Shown here piece after piece: positions 25,200 to 35,174 of a DNA stretch of 64,000 bases. The position numbers were made by a program, and so were the translations under genes. The notes under the pieces were generated by a model, which saw only the letters and a program-made list of their open reading frames with translations, was not told the origin of the DNA and searched no databases. The stretch lies in the NCBI RefSeq assembly GCF_021440195.1, contig NZ_JAJTSZ010000008.1, positions 268,990 through 332,989 on the forward strand. Reading direction: 5' to 3'. The stretch is from Dyadobacter sp. CY356 (lineage in GTDB: Bacteria > Bacteroidota > Bacteroidia > Cytophagales > Spirosomataceae). The first letter of the stretch is position 1. The number at the start of each line of letters is the position of its first letter.

Positions 25200-26405
25200 A
25201 TGAACTATCAAATTGACGAAAACGGATTTTACGGTCCTTACGGAGGAGCCTATGTTCCAGAAGTTTTGTATTCCAATGTTGAAAATCTGAGCAGGAATTA
25301 TCAGGCAATTCTTAACGATCCGGATTTTAAAAAAGAGTTATCAAGGTTGTTGAAGGTATATGTTGGCCGGGAAACGCCGTTGTATCATTCTCCCTCTTTA
25401 TCAGAAGTTTACAACACAAAAGTGTATCTTAAAAGAGAAGATCTTTGTCATTCTGGTTCACATAAAATCAACAATACACTCGGGCAGGTTTTGCTTGCGA
25501 AAAGGCTGGGGAAAACCCGGATAGTAGCTGAAACAGGCGCAGGATCGCACGGCGTTGCTACGGCCATGGCTTGCGCACTGCTTAAATTACCTTGTTTTAT
25601 TTACATGGGAGAGGTGGATATACAAAGACAATTTCCAAATGTCGGGCGGATGAGGTTACTCGGGGCGACGGTAATTCCAGCACTTTCGGGCAGTAAAACG
25701 TTGAAGGATGCCACTAATGAGGCTTTTCGGGATTGGATCAATAATCCTCTGAATACTTTTTATGTCCTTGGTTCCGTCGTTGGTCCGCATCCATATCCGG
25801 ATATGGTTGCCCGGTTGCAATCGGTAATCAGCCAGGAATTATTACATCAGGTTCCGGAAATAACCGGCAAAGAAAAACCTGATTATGTCGTGGCCTGTGT
25901 TGGTGGAGGAAGTAATGCGGCAGGTTCATTTTATCATTTTTTGAATGATCCTGAGGTGAAACTTATTGCAGCAGAAGCAGCCGGAAAGGGTCTGGATTCC
26001 GGTTTTACAGCCGCTGCTACCTTCCGGGGAAAGCCGGGAATTTTGCATGGCAGCAAAACGAAATTTATGCAGACAAACGAGGGTCAGGTTGTAGAAGCAC
26101 ATTCAATTTCCGCCGGGCTGGATTATCCGGGGATCGGGCCTTTGCACGCATGGCTGAGTGATACCGGCCGCGCAAAATTTGTGGCAGTCACCGATGATGA
26201 AGCCCTGGATGCGGGACTTGCTTTAAGCCAGATGGAGGGAATTATTCCGGCTATTGAATCCGCACACGCATTAGCTGCACTTTCGCAATTAAATTTTAAA
26301 ACGGATGATGTTGTCGTGGTCTGTCTTTCGGGCAGAGGTGACAAAGATCTGGAAACCTACATTCAATATTCAAATTCAAAGAAAACTGCTCATGGAAACG
26401 TTTAA
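25200..26405 (+). CDS. trpB: Tryptophan synthase beta chain
   Basis: 401 residues, the size of standard TrpB. The PLP lysine is in LCHSGSHKINNTLGQ (about residue 86), the phosphate-binding loop is CVGGGSNAAG (about 236-245), and AETGAGSHGVATA and EGIIPAIESAHALA are also present. The enzyme condenses indole with serine to give tryptophan and forms an alpha2-beta2 complex with TrpA. Expression is expected to be controlled by the leader attenuator directly upstream. No other trp genes are in the window, so trpBA is separate from the earlier pathway genes or they lie beyond it. Confidence 0.97.
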   Translation: MNYQIDENGFYGPYGGAYVPEVLYSNVENLSRNYQAILNDPDFKKELSRLLKVYVGRETPLYHSPSLSEVYNTKVYLKREDLCHSGSHKINNTLGQVLLAKRLGKTRIVAETGAGSHGVATAMACALLKLPCFIYMGEVDIQRQFPNVGRMRLLGATVIPALSGSKTLKDATNEAFRDWINNPLNTFYVLGSVVGPHPYPDMVARLQSVISQELLHQVPEITGKEKPDYVVACVGGGSNAAGSFYHFLNDPEVKLIAAEAAGKGLDSGFTAAATFRGKPGILHGSKTKFMQTNEGQVVEAHSISAGLDYPGIGPLHAWLSDTGRAKFVAVTDDEALDAGLALSQMEGIIPAIESAHALAALSQLNFKTDDVVVVCLSGRGDKDLETYIQYSNSKKTAHGNV

Positions 26406-27168
26406 AAAAAACCGGCTGAAAACTATTTTTAAAAGCCCGGAGAAAAAAGTTAGCATTTATTTTACTGCCGGTTATCCTGCCTTAACTGACACGCTTGATC
26501 TTTTATCATTGCTAGCGGAATCAAAAGTTGATTTTGTAGAAATTGGTATTCCGTTTTCCGATTCTGTAATGGATGGAGAAGTGATTCTTGAAAGTCATAA
26601 AGTGGCACTGGAAAATGGAATGACGATCGAGATTTTATTTGATCAAATACAAAAAATACGTGCTCAGGTTTCCATTCCTGTTGTGCTGATGGGTTCAATG
26701 AATCCGGTATATCAATACGGTTTTGAAAAATTCTGTCAGCGTTGTCATGAAGCGGGCGTGGACGGATTATTATTGCCAGATCTGCCTTTGGATGAGTATG
26801 AAAAATATTACCGAGTCTGGTATCAACAAAATGATCTAGCACCGATTTTTATGATATCACCTCAGACAAATGGCGATCGGATGAAGCGGATTGACGAGCT
26901 GGGTGAAGGGTTTCTATATGCTCTTTCAGGCAATTCAACAACGGGTAGTACCAGTGAAATCGGGGACAATTCTGAGTATCTGCAAAGGCTATCAAATCAC
27001 AAATTTATCAATCCTGTTGTTCTTGGTTTTAATATTAAAACAAAGGATGACATTCTGTTCGCAAACCAGTTTGCAGATGGAGCCATCGTGGGTTCTGCTT
27101 TTGTGAAAACTTTAAAAGGCGGATTTAATAAGGAGCGGACAAAACATTTTTTGGAACAATTGATGTAA
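26392..27168 (+). CDS. trpA: Tryptophan synthase alpha chain
   Basis: 258 residues from ATG 26392, which overlaps the end of trpB by 14 bp; an upstream in-frame start inside trpB would add an unlikely tail. The catalytic Glu is in VDFVEIGIPFSD and the catalytic Asp in SVMDGEVI (the common form is PLADGP, so the Pro positions differ); GLLLPDLPLDE, YALSGNSTTGS and VLGFNIK follow the barrel pattern. It splits indole-3-glycerol phosphate into indole and glyceraldehyde phosphate and channels indole to TrpB. Translational coupling to trpB is likely. Confidence 0.95.
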   Translation: METFKKNRLKTIFKSPEKKVSIYFTAGYPALTDTLDLLSLLAESKVDFVEIGIPFSDSVMDGEVILESHKVALENGMTIEILFDQIQKIRAQVSIPVVLMGSMNPVYQYGFEKFCQRCHEAGVDGLLLPDLPLDEYEKYYRVWYQQNDLAPIFMISPQTNGDRMKRIDELGEGFLYALSGNSTTGSTSEIGDNSEYLQRLSNHKFINPVVLGFNIKTKDDILFANQFADGAIVGSAFVKTLKGGFNKERTKHFLEQLM

Positions 27169-27351
27169 CAAAGACTAAGCAATTGATATTCGAAATAGAC
27201 GGTTATTGGGTCTAAGTGTGTTCTTCGCTGTATCAATGAGGCGGTTTTAGTTTATAAATAAAAACAGTCTTTAACGAAAATTTTTGATTGAATAACCAAT
27301 TGTAGATCAAAGCTTGGTTATATTCAATTCTTAAACCAAAACTGCACCAAT

Positions 27352-27942
27352 ATGAAAAACAGAATTTTATTGATTCTAATGAGTTTTACCTGTTTTTCTG
27401 TTTCGGCGCAGGAAAAGAAAACCTATCAGGTCGGACAAATCAAAACCAGTTTTGGTGAAATTCTTTTCTGGTTATATGATGAAACACCAAACCACAAAGC
27501 CAGTTTTGTCAAACTGGCGAATGAAGGTTACTGGGATTCGTTAACATTTAATCGGGTGATTAAAGATTTTGTGGCCCAGGGCGGCTGTCCGGATACACCG
27601 GCCGGATTCTCGGATTCGCCTTATTTGCTAAAACCTGAATTCAATAAAAATATCCGCCATGTTTATGGAGCAGTTGCATCCGGTCGCGATAATAACCCGG
27701 AAATGCTATCTGCCGGATGTCAGTTTTATATTGTTCAAAACAAAAAAGGTCTGGCAAGACTGGATGATAAATATACCATTTTTGGACAGGTTTTTAAAGG
27801 AATGGATCTTGTTGATAAGATTGTCAGCGTAAAAACGGATTCAACAAACACGCCGCTGGTACCCATTAAACTGGATGTCAATGTGATTAATATGTCAGCA
27901 GCTGATCTAAAGAAAAATGGCTATATGGCGATTCCAAAATGA
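27352..27942 (+). CDS. Exported cyclophilin-type peptidyl-prolyl isomerase
   Basis: 196 residues. A signal peptide (MKNRILLILMSFTCFSVSAQ) is followed by a cyclophilin domain: KTSFGEILFWLYDETPNHKASFVKLA, FNRVIKDFVAQGGCP (active-site Arg and FxxxxQGG), ASGRDNNPEMLSAGCQFYIVQ and DKYTIFGQVFKGMDLVDKI. The long motif pieces match the short bacterial cyclophilins that speed up proline isomerisation during protein folding in the periplasm. It stands alone between trpA and the gamma-glutamyltransferase-like gene. Confidence 0.92.
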   Translation: MKNRILLILMSFTCFSVSAQEKKTYQVGQIKTSFGEILFWLYDETPNHKASFVKLANEGYWDSLTFNRVIKDFVAQGGCPDTPAGFSDSPYLLKPEFNKNIRHVYGAVASGRDNNPEMLSAGCQFYIVQNKKGLARLDDKYTIFGQVFKGMDLVDKIVSVKTDSTNTPLVPIKLDVNVINMSAADLKKNGYMAIPK

Positions 27943-28094
27943 TTTTCAATATTAAAAAGCTGTAAGTATCAGTTGCAATCTGAGTATTCAATCGGCTGAT
28001 ATTTAATTATTTTTATCATATACCTGATCAGCCTGCCAAAGTTCAAGTTGTATTCACTTCTATTCATAAAACATTGTCAAAAAATATCAGCATT

Positions 28095-29960
28095 ATGAAA
28101 TTAAAACTTCTCGTCTGTTCATTAGCGTTTGTCGGTATTCAGGCAGATTCGTTTAGTCAGGCGTTCAATAATTTTCCGGTTACCACGCAGAAACCTCCGC
28201 TGCATGCCAGACACTGGATGGGTATTACCGGAAAACCTCTGGCCGCAACTGCGGGCGCCATGATTTTTACCAAAGGTGGAAATGCCATTGATGCTTCCTG
28301 CGCTATGCTTGCCTCGACATGTACAATGTGGGACGTGCTCAGCTGGGGAGGCGAAACGCAGGCTTTGATCTATAATCCGAAAACTAAAAAAGTAATTGCA
28401 TTGAACGCGATGGGCGTTGCACCAACCGGTGCCACTGCGGATTTCTTCAAAGGAAAAGGAATGAAATATCCTCCTGAATATGGGCCGCTGGCCGCCACGA
28501 CGCCGGGAACTGCGGGCGGATTGATGACGATGCTTGCAGAATATGGAACCATGAGCCTGAAACAGGTTCTGGCTCCGGCAATGCAACTGGCGGCGGGTTA
28601 TCCGATTGAAGCGCAAACAGCCAATTCAATTGAAAGAGGGAAGGCCAGGATCAAAGAATGGCCATATTCGAAAAAGGTTTTTCTGACACATTTGGGTGAA
28701 AAAAGAGAAGCGCCGGACGCTGGTGAAATTTTTGTTCAGAAAGATCTTTTGGCCACATTACAAAAACTGGTGGATACCGAAGAACTGGCTTTGAAAAAGG
28801 GGAAATCCAGAAAGGAAGCCATTTATGCAGCCTATGACCGTTTTTATAAAGGTGATATCGCAAAAGAAATTGCCAGAAGCTGTCAGGAGCAAGGCGGACT
28901 GATCACAGAGCAGGATCTGGCCAACTGGAAAGTGAAAATTGAAGAACCTTTAATGACAAACTACAAAGGTATTGACGTTTACAAAATGCAGCAGTGGACT
29001 CAGGGCCCTGTGATGTTACAGGCCTTGAATATGCTCGAAAATTTTGACCTGAAAAGTATGGGTTACAATTCTTCCCGATATGTACACACCTTGTATCAGA
29101 CAATGAATCTGGCTTTTGCGGATCGGGATTTTTATTACGGAGATCCTGCCTTTGCTCCGGCCGGACCAATAAAAGGGCTATTGTCAAAGGAATATGCAAA
29201 GGAGCGGATTAAGCAAATTAACTGGGAAAGGAATGATCCGAAAACCTTACCGGGTGATCCGTATCCATTTGAAGGCAAGACAAATCCCTATTCTGATCAG
29301 ATAAAAACCTGGGGGACAAAACAGCTTTCGATGCGGAATGATCATGGGCTGGACGAAAAGTTTATGGAGGAATTCACTGCCGGAACAACATCCGTGGAAG
29401 CGGCAGATGAGGAAGGCTGGGTGGTTTCGATCACGCCGAGCGGTGGCTGGGTGCCGGCCACAATTGCAGGAAATACCGGTGTGGGATTAAGTCAGCGTAT
29501 GCAGAGTTTTGTTCTGGATGCCAAAGAAAACCCGTTTAATGTGGTTGAGCCTGGGAAGCGTCCGAGGGTAACGCTTACGCCAAGTCTGGCTTTGAAAGAC
29601 GGAAAACCATTTCTATCATTTGCCAAACAGGCAGGCGATGAGCAGGATCAGTTATTACTGCAATTTTTCCTGAATATCGTAGAATTCGGAATGACAGTTC
29701 AGGAAGCTACCGAAGCACCAAGTTTCAAGACCTTGCAGATGTATGCCAGTTTTGGAGAGCATGAAAAAGATCCAGGTGGATTAATCCTAAACGAAGCAAT
29801 GCCGGATTGGACCAGAAAAGAATTGTCAAGAATGGGTTACAAAAATTCATATCAGCCCCGTACCAGCGGCCCGATCAACGCCATTTATTTTGACTGGATT
29901 CATGGAAGTATGTGGGGCGGTTCCAGTAATCATGGTGAAGACTATGGAATCGGATGGTAA
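28095..29960 (+). CDS. Gamma-glutamyltransferase family protein, exported
   Basis: About 621 residues from ATG 28095, giving the signal peptide MKLKLLVCSLAFVGIQADSF; a start seven codons earlier is possible. N-terminal AAGAMIFTKGGNAIDASCAM is the usual family opening. The self-processing nucleophile region is GTTSVEAADEEGWVVSITPS, with the candidate Thr at about residue 431-432, preceding the small subunit. The usual GSG(V/I)VVP loop is replaced by GGWVPATIAGNTGVG, so it belongs to the broader family and could be an acylase rather than a glutathione hydrolase. It would work in the periplasm. A terminator follows. Confidence 0.85.
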   Translation: MKLKLLVCSLAFVGIQADSFSQAFNNFPVTTQKPPLHARHWMGITGKPLAATAGAMIFTKGGNAIDASCAMLASTCTMWDVLSWGGETQALIYNPKTKKVIALNAMGVAPTGATADFFKGKGMKYPPEYGPLAATTPGTAGGLMTMLAEYGTMSLKQVLAPAMQLAAGYPIEAQTANSIERGKARIKEWPYSKKVFLTHLGEKREAPDAGEIFVQKDLLATLQKLVDTEELALKKGKSRKEAIYAAYDRFYKGDIAKEIARSCQEQGGLITEQDLANWKVKIEEPLMTNYKGIDVYKMQQWTQGPVMLQALNMLENFDLKSMGYNSSRYVHTLYQTMNLAFADRDFYYGDPAFAPAGPIKGLLSKEYAKERIKQINWERNDPKTLPGDPYPFEGKTNPYSDQIKTWGTKQLSMRNDHGLDEKFMEEFTAGTTSVEAADEEGWVVSITPSGGWVPATIAGNTGVGLSQRMQSFVLDAKENPFNVVEPGKRPRVTLTPSLALKDGKPFLSFAKQAGDEQDQLLLQFFLNIVEFGMTVQEATEAPSFKTLQMYASFGEHEKDPGGLILNEAMPDWTRKELSRMGYKNSYQPRTSGPINAIYFDWIHGSMWGGSSNHGEDYGIGW

Positions 29961-30024
29961 TGTTCCTGGTACAGGTAAATTATTTTGATGAAAAAATAAG
30001 ATTTCTTTAAACGTATAAGTTAAA

Positions 30025-30060
30025 AAACGCCGGCATCAGATGATGACCGGCGTTTTGAGT
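30025..30060. terminator. Rho-independent terminator
   Basis: AAAACGCCGG (30025-30034) pairs perfectly with CCGGCGTTTT (30047-30056) around a 12-base loop, followed by GAGTTTT. It closes the gamma-glutamyltransferase-like gene and can act from both sides. Confidence 0.88.
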
Positions 30061-30174
30061 TTTAATTGCATGCATTTTAATGAATTAAAATTTTATTCAA
30101 GTTAAAATGGACACGTTAATAAAAAAACGCATGATAAAGACTTTGGCAAAATACAAAACTCTGTGCTCCTCTTT

Positions 30175-31383
30175 TTACCTCTGTGTTGCTCTGTGTAACC
30201 TAACAGAATAAGCAAAAAAACTCCGCAAAGAAAGTGCTAAGCATATAGGTAAATATGCAAAATTAAGTCGCTGAGGTAATATTGACCAGGCCAAAATTGT
30301 CACAGCAAGCATCAGGCCATAGCAGAAATAGTACCATCTGATATTACGATTGTATTTGCAGGTAAAGAAGCCGAATGCAAAAAACAGACTTAATGGATTG
30401 GCCCAAATCATATTGAGATTTACCTGTGAATAATGGGTTGTAAAGAACCATAAAAAAAGGAGTAAAACACCTACGGTACCGCTGATGAAGAATAGAGAAA
30501 AATCGAAAATCCTGGCGAAAATGGATTTATTAAGCTTAGGCCAGGTAAGAATAAAGGCAATAAAACAAATGATACTGAAAGTGATACCCGGGCTATAAAA
30601 ATCTGAAAATGATTTTTTATTTAAATTGTGTTCACTTCTAAACAACGGTACCTTTTCTGTCACAAGCTGAACAAATTTTCCATTGCATTTTATTGTAGCC
30701 CTGTCATAGTTCCACATCAGAAAATCCGGTAAGAATTTAAATTGTTCAGGTGTGATTTTTCTATCCATTTCAATTCCCAGGCAAGTCTCAATTCCTAATT
30801 CTCCCCATTTACTTTGCTGTAAGTATTGATGCGTCAATTGTCGGATAGTTGCACCGGATTGGCCATGCGCTTCTGAGACACTTTTGGCATTAAATTTTAA
30901 ACAATCTCCAAAAACCGTTTTTAGCGCATTATCGATCCGGGTGGAGCAGTTGTCATAGAAATAATCGTAGCGGTAGTTTTTGTTCTGAGGCAACGCATTA
31001 TTTTCCATAAATAGGAACAATGCCTTTTTTTGCTTCAACGTTAAATTGAGCGTTTGCTGCGTAATATTCCGGTTTTCACGAAGTGCCCAGTTGTAGTATT
31101 CATTTTGAAAAGGACTAATCGAAAGCCAGTAAATATTTTCTCCCTTTGCAAAGTTTATATAGAAATTCTCGTCAAAAGTAAATGTCCCATAATTGTATAC
31201 GTAATCAAGACCAATTGTCTGGTCAGAAATCCGCAAAGCACTATGGCCGAAAGATGAATAAATATCTTTTCCAGGGCCTACCGTCAGCAAACTGATTTTA
31301 GAATTTTCCGTTAATTGGGCGAAAACAGGAATGAAACTAATAAGAAAATAAATAATCAGCAGCGTACTTTTATTGAAGCTCAT
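30175..31383 (-). CDS. DUF4105 membrane protein
   Basis: About 402 residues from ATG 31383, which puts a signal sequence (FNKSTLLIIYFLISFIPVFA) at the N-terminus; an in-frame start thirteen codons earlier is less likely. The DUF4105 part (about 20-180) contains GKDIYSSFGHSALRISD, YNYGTFTF and YDYFYDNCSTRIDNAL, a NlpC/P60-like pattern with Cys (NCSTR) and His (FGHSALR) that suggests a membrane-anchored peptidase or acyltransferase. Four or five hydrophobic helices follow from about residue 270. The family is widespread in Bacteroidota but has no settled function. Confidence 0.85.
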   Translation of the reverse strand: MSFNKSTLLIIYFLISFIPVFAQLTENSKISLLTVGPGKDIYSSFGHSALRISDQTIGLDYVYNYGTFTFDENFYINFAKGENIYWLSISPFQNEYYNWALRENRNITQQTLNLTLKQKKALFLFMENNALPQNKNYRYDYFYDNCSTRIDNALKTVFGDCLKFNAKSVSEAHGQSGATIRQLTHQYLQQSKWGELGIETCLGIEMDRKITPEQFKFLPDFLMWNYDRATIKCNGKFVQLVTEKVPLFRSEHNLNKKSFSDFYSPGITFSIICFIAFILTWPKLNKSIFARIFDFSLFFISGTVGVLLLFLWFFTTHYSQVNLNMIWANPLSLFFAFGFFTCKYNRNIRWYYFCYGLMLAVTILAWSILPQRLNFAYLPICLALSLRSFFAYSVRLHRATQR

Positions 31384-31634
31384 TGAAATTAAGATCACTG
31401 ATGTATTTATAAAAGCCAACATTCCCCAATAATCTGGTCGCTTATTTTATAGCTTTCCAACGCATTATAAAAGTAATCACATAAAAGCCCATATTCCGGA
31501 AGCGGTTTTGCTTGCGCTACAATTTGATTAATCGCTATTTAAATAAATAAAGTTATAGTGACAAATGAACATCACTTTTAAATAATTAGATTTCAAAATA
31601 AAACCCTAAATACTGGCACCTGCCAATAATCTTA

Positions 31635-32309
31635 TCAATATAAAACCGCCATCCGATTTCTCTTTCCCCATTTATATTGATGCGTCCAGTACGCCACTTT
31701 CATCGATAAAAATCCAATTCCCGCTCCAACGAGCACATCGCTTATGTAATGCCTGTTATTGGCCACCCGCAAAATTCCAACCGAAGAGGCAACCGTATAA
31801 GATGCATAGGGCATCCATTTATACCGGTCTTTATACTCTTCGCTCAGAAAAGTGGCTGCGGCAAAAGCCTGGGTTGTGTGGCCGGATGGAAAGGAAGTAT
31901 ATGCACTGCCGTCAGGCCGTAGTTCGTGGGTCATTTTTTTTAAAAGTGTGGCGGTTCCAATCGCCAGAATTTCTCCTTTTAACAAAATTACGGACCGGTT
32001 AAGCAAATCAGTTTTGGATTTTATACCGATGGCGTCCAGACCATAAGCTATCGCAAAGGGTGAAAACTGGAGGTAATCGTCCAGGTTGGTTTTGAATCTT
32101 GGTATATTTCTATTGCGATCTTCGGCGATTTCATTTTTAACGCTTTCCTGTGAATGTCCATTGGCAAGCAGTCCGGCCAAGACAAGCAATCCGGGTGCAT
32201 AAAGTTGCTTTGTCGAAAAACGAAGTTCCTTCCGTAGCGAATCTTCGCATTGAGAAAACCCCTGTAATTGAAACAGGCAGCAGAATGCGAAGAACAGAAC
32301 AGATTTCAT
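31635..32309 (-). CDS. PAP2-family phosphatase, exported
   Basis: 224 residues with a signal peptide (MKSVLFFAFCCLFQLQGFSQ). The three PAP2 motifs are KKMTHELRP (K-x6-RP), FPSGHTTQAF (PSGH) and VANNRHYISDVLVGAG (R-x5-H-x3-D pattern). The catalytic His residues are the H of PSGH and of RHYISD. Enzymes of this type remove phosphate from lipid carriers or phosphatidic acid on the periplasmic side. The gene is 27 bp downstream of the outer-membrane receptor gene on the same strand, so they may be cotranscribed. Confidence 0.9.
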   Translation of the reverse strand: MKSVLFFAFCCLFQLQGFSQCEDSLRKELRFSTKQLYAPGLLVLAGLLANGHSQESVKNEIAEDRNRNIPRFKTNLDDYLQFSPFAIAYGLDAIGIKSKTDLLNRSVILLKGEILAIGTATLLKKMTHELRPDGSAYTSFPSGHTTQAFAAATFLSEEYKDRYKWMPYASYTVASSVGILRVANNRHYISDVLVGAGIGFLSMKVAYWTHQYKWGKRNRMAVLY

Positions 32310-32335
32310 AACAACGATCGGTAGTCTATAAAAAC

Positions 32336-34810
32336 TTAATTGTCCGTACTTGGCGCATTGTGTAAAAAATCATTTCCCTGTTCTTTCCCTTTTTTAAATT
32401 CAAGTTTCCCGAATTTGTATGTCAGACTCAGACCAAAAGAGCGATAGGGGACCAGGACGGTATTGGTGGCCAGGTAATTACCGGTTTTCACTGTGGTGAC
32501 CTGACTGATATATTTGGTAAAAGGATTTGTTGCCGTGAAACCGATACTCGCATTTTTGTGGTAAAATTGTTTTCTGAATGCAAAGTTGTAGGTAAGCTGC
32601 TGCGGCCTTTTGCCCTGAATGGTGTTGATGGCGGATGAATAATTCCCAAAACCTTCAAGACTTAAATCCTTTGGTAGTTGATAGGTCGCATTCAGATTAA
32701 AACGCCAGTTGGTTCCATTGGTTACGTTTCCACCGAGCAGGTTATTGACAACCCTCTTTTGTGTTACTACGAAATTACCTCTCAGATTTAAATGATCTGT
32801 GATTGGCATTGAGCCTGATAAACTCACGCCGGAATTATATTCCACACCAATATTTTGACGATTCGTCACCGACACATTCTCATATGTGGAATCACCGATC
32901 ATGTATGTCGGATAAAAAGTGGTGTATGGTTTCACGTCTCTGGTGTTAATCCGTTCAATCAACGCGATGTACACACTTCCTCCATTGCTGAAAGGTTTGT
33001 TGTAACCAAGTTCAAAATTATTCCCGATTTCAGGTTTCAAAAGTGGGTTTCCTGCCGTGATATTATACGGATCGCTCAGGTTCATAAACGGGTTGATTTC
33101 CCGGTATTCGGCTCGCTCAATCCGGCGTGTGAAAGCCAGTTTTAAAGACTGGTCGTCCTTGAAATTGTGTGAAAATATAAGTGATGGTACCAGATTATTG
33201 TAGGATGGAATGGTCGTATTCGGATAATCGATTTTGACATCCGTATGTTCAAATCTTGCTCCGGCTTTTATATTGAGCCAGTTAAACATGGAAAAAGTAG
33301 TGGAAAGATAACCTGCATAAATCTTCATATTGTAGCTCAACTGATAAGACTGCGTCGGATCAAGTAAAAACTGGTTTTGAGACGGGGTGAAAACACTGAT
33401 ATCAGCCACGCTTTTAATATCCTGCAAAACCGTTTTTACACCAGTTTCAATCATAAAACCCTTTTTTACCGGATAGGCATAATCGATTGAAATATTGGTT
33501 TGTTTATCATTTCCGGGCGTATTCCCCCTCGTTCCGGATGTGGCGAGGGATTCACCGTTATAACTTTGGATCTGACTGTAATTATTCCCTGGTTTCCCAA
33601 AACTGGAACTGTAAAGTACGTTCAGTTCCTGTCCTTCTTTTTTTAGTTTTTTGATATAATTCAAACTCCAGTCAAAAGCGCCGATACTGTTTTTGCTGGA
33701 AGAGTTCCGTAGAATTTCCTGAGCCAGCGTAGGAATACCAGTCTGGCTGTATGTTGTTTGATTGATATCGGTAAGCCCGCTACCACTGCTCCGGAAACTG
33801 TTATAGCCGAATGATCCGATCAGATTATCTTTCTTGCTGATAGTCCAGTCAAAACCCAGACCGGAACGATAACCGCTTCTCTTAAAGTCCTGAAAACCAT
33901 TCTGCAAAAGACGGGTTGTTGTGGTATCAGCAATGTTACTGGAAAGACGATCCTGGGTACTTGGTGTTCTGGAACTGAGCTGTTTATTCCCACTAAAAAA
34001 AGCATTGATACCAAAATTATTTTTCCTGAAATTCAGATTAGCAGAACCATTCTGAAGTCTGGTTCCGCCCGTCAGGCTCACATTTCCATTTATTCCCTGC
34101 AACTTGTTATCTTTCAGGATAATGTTGATAATTCCACCGGTTCCCTGCGCATCGTATTTGGCGCCCGGGCTTGTTATGGCTTCAATACTTTTGATCTGGC
34201 TGGCCGGAATCGACGAAAGCGCATCAGTAAGGCTGTTTCCAAAAACGCTGGACGGTTTTCCATTGATCAAAAAACGCACGTTCGGATTGCCCTGCAATTC
34301 AACATTTCCATCAATATCAACCGAAACCTGTGGTACTTTTTTCAAAACATCCAGCGCAACTCCGGCCTGGGAAGTAATATCATTTGCTGCGTTGTAAACA
34401 ATTTTATCAATCTGATTTTCAACAATGGTTTTTGTACCTGTGACCGTCACCTCTGCCAGAACATTTACGGTTGGTGTTAAAGTGATAACATTTAATGAAA
34501 CCGTTTTTGTAGAGCCTGAGATGATCACATCTTTTACTTCTTTTTTTTGATAGCCGATAAAATCAACCGAAACGGTATAGCTGCCAGCCGGAATCCCTGC
34601 AATTTCAAAATAACCCGATGTATCCGTCACGGCTCCGTTAACTATGGCATTTGTTAGCTGATCGGTTATAGCAACAGACGCGTATTCTACGGGTAAGCTT
34701 GTAGAAGCATCCCTGATTTTCCCTGTTACCTTACTGTTTTGTTTATTTTGGGCGTGTGCATTGATTACACATGAAAAGAATAAGAAAATATACAATAGTA
34801 CTGGCCTCAT
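32336..34810 (-). CDS. TonB-dependent receptor-like outer-membrane protein
   Basis: About 824 residues from ATG 34810 (signal MRPVLLYIFLFFSCVINAHA). The domains are a CarboxypepD-like module (VTGKIRDASTSLPVEYASVA), a plug (IVYNAANDITSQAGVALDVL, then GNPNVRFLINGKPSSVFG) and a large barrel of the outer-membrane beta-barrel family 3 type, ending in RSFGLSLTYKFGKLEF plus a hydrophilic tail. A TAnnTTTG box on the minus strand (34834-34841) would start transcription near 34830, supporting the 34810 start over an upstream ATG. These proteins resemble TonB receptors but their ligands are mostly unknown. Confidence 0.88.
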   Translation of the reverse strand: MRPVLLYIFLFFSCVINAHAQNKQNSKVTGKIRDASTSLPVEYASVAITDQLTNAIVNGAVTDTSGYFEIAGIPAGSYTVSVDFIGYQKKEVKDVIISGSTKTVSLNVITLTPTVNVLAEVTVTGTKTIVENQIDKIVYNAANDITSQAGVALDVLKKVPQVSVDIDGNVELQGNPNVRFLINGKPSSVFGNSLTDALSSIPASQIKSIEAITSPGAKYDAQGTGGIINIILKDNKLQGINGNVSLTGGTRLQNGSANLNFRKNNFGINAFFSGNKQLSSRTPSTQDRLSSNIADTTTTRLLQNGFQDFKRSGYRSGLGFDWTISKKDNLIGSFGYNSFRSSGSGLTDINQTTYSQTGIPTLAQEILRNSSSKNSIGAFDWSLNYIKKLKKEGQELNVLYSSSFGKPGNNYSQIQSYNGESLATSGTRGNTPGNDKQTNISIDYAYPVKKGFMIETGVKTVLQDIKSVADISVFTPSQNQFLLDPTQSYQLSYNMKIYAGYLSTTFSMFNWLNIKAGARFEHTDVKIDYPNTTIPSYNNLVPSLIFSHNFKDDQSLKLAFTRRIERAEYREINPFMNLSDPYNITAGNPLLKPEIGNNFELGYNKPFSNGGSVYIALIERINTRDVKPYTTFYPTYMIGDSTYENVSVTNRQNIGVEYNSGVSLSGSMPITDHLNLRGNFVVTQKRVVNNLLGGNVTNGTNWRFNLNATYQLPKDLSLEGFGNYSSAINTIQGKRPQQLTYNFAFRKQFYHKNASIGFTATNPFTKYISQVTTVKTGNYLATNTVLVPYRSFGLSLTYKFGKLEFKKGKEQGNDFLHNAPSTDN

Positions 34811-35174
34811 AACTAATTTAAAAAATGATGAAACAAACGTAAAGACCAATTCTGAATTTTTTTGGTAAAAACCTTTGAAGTATAAACAAGTAGAAAAAAT
34901 TAATGATTATTTAATGTGGGCCGGGGTGAATTTTCAAGAATTCATAATCGTCAAAAAATCTTCATTTTTATATTTTGACAACTTACTAAAAGATAGATAT
35001 TTAAAGTCTGGAACTTATTTATTCTCTGTCTGTGTTAGCACAACATATCGGAAATTTTCAACTTTATATTACCACAAAACTGGTTTGAATTTCCAGGGTA
35101 TCTCGTCAAGTCCGAGAATTTTAGAATGTTACTGTAAGATTGTTTCTTTTTTGTACTATTTCCATCAATAATTT
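34811..35174. other. Divergent intergenic region, no convincing gene
   Basis: This AT-rich stretch separates the outer-membrane receptor (minus) from the DUF6268-like gene (plus). The minus-strand TAnnTTTG box at 34834-34841 is the only promoter element I can place. A 98-codon open frame at 34875-35171 is judged non-coding (Tyr/Phe/Lys-rich, no family resemblance, no ribosome site). Confidence 0.45.

Noticed and set aside
26305..26391. N-terminal extension of trpA
   Set aside because: It would lie inside trpB and add 29 residues not found in TrpA; ATG 26392 gives the standard length.
28122..28616. Long minus-strand open frames within the gamma-glutamyltransferase-like gene
   Set aside because: Antisense shadows of a well-conserved plus-strand gene; composition is not protein-like.
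34875..35171. 98-codon open frame as a gene
   Set aside because: No family resemblance, Tyr/Phe/Lys-rich composition that follows AT bias, no ribosome site, and it fills the promoter region of two divergent genes.
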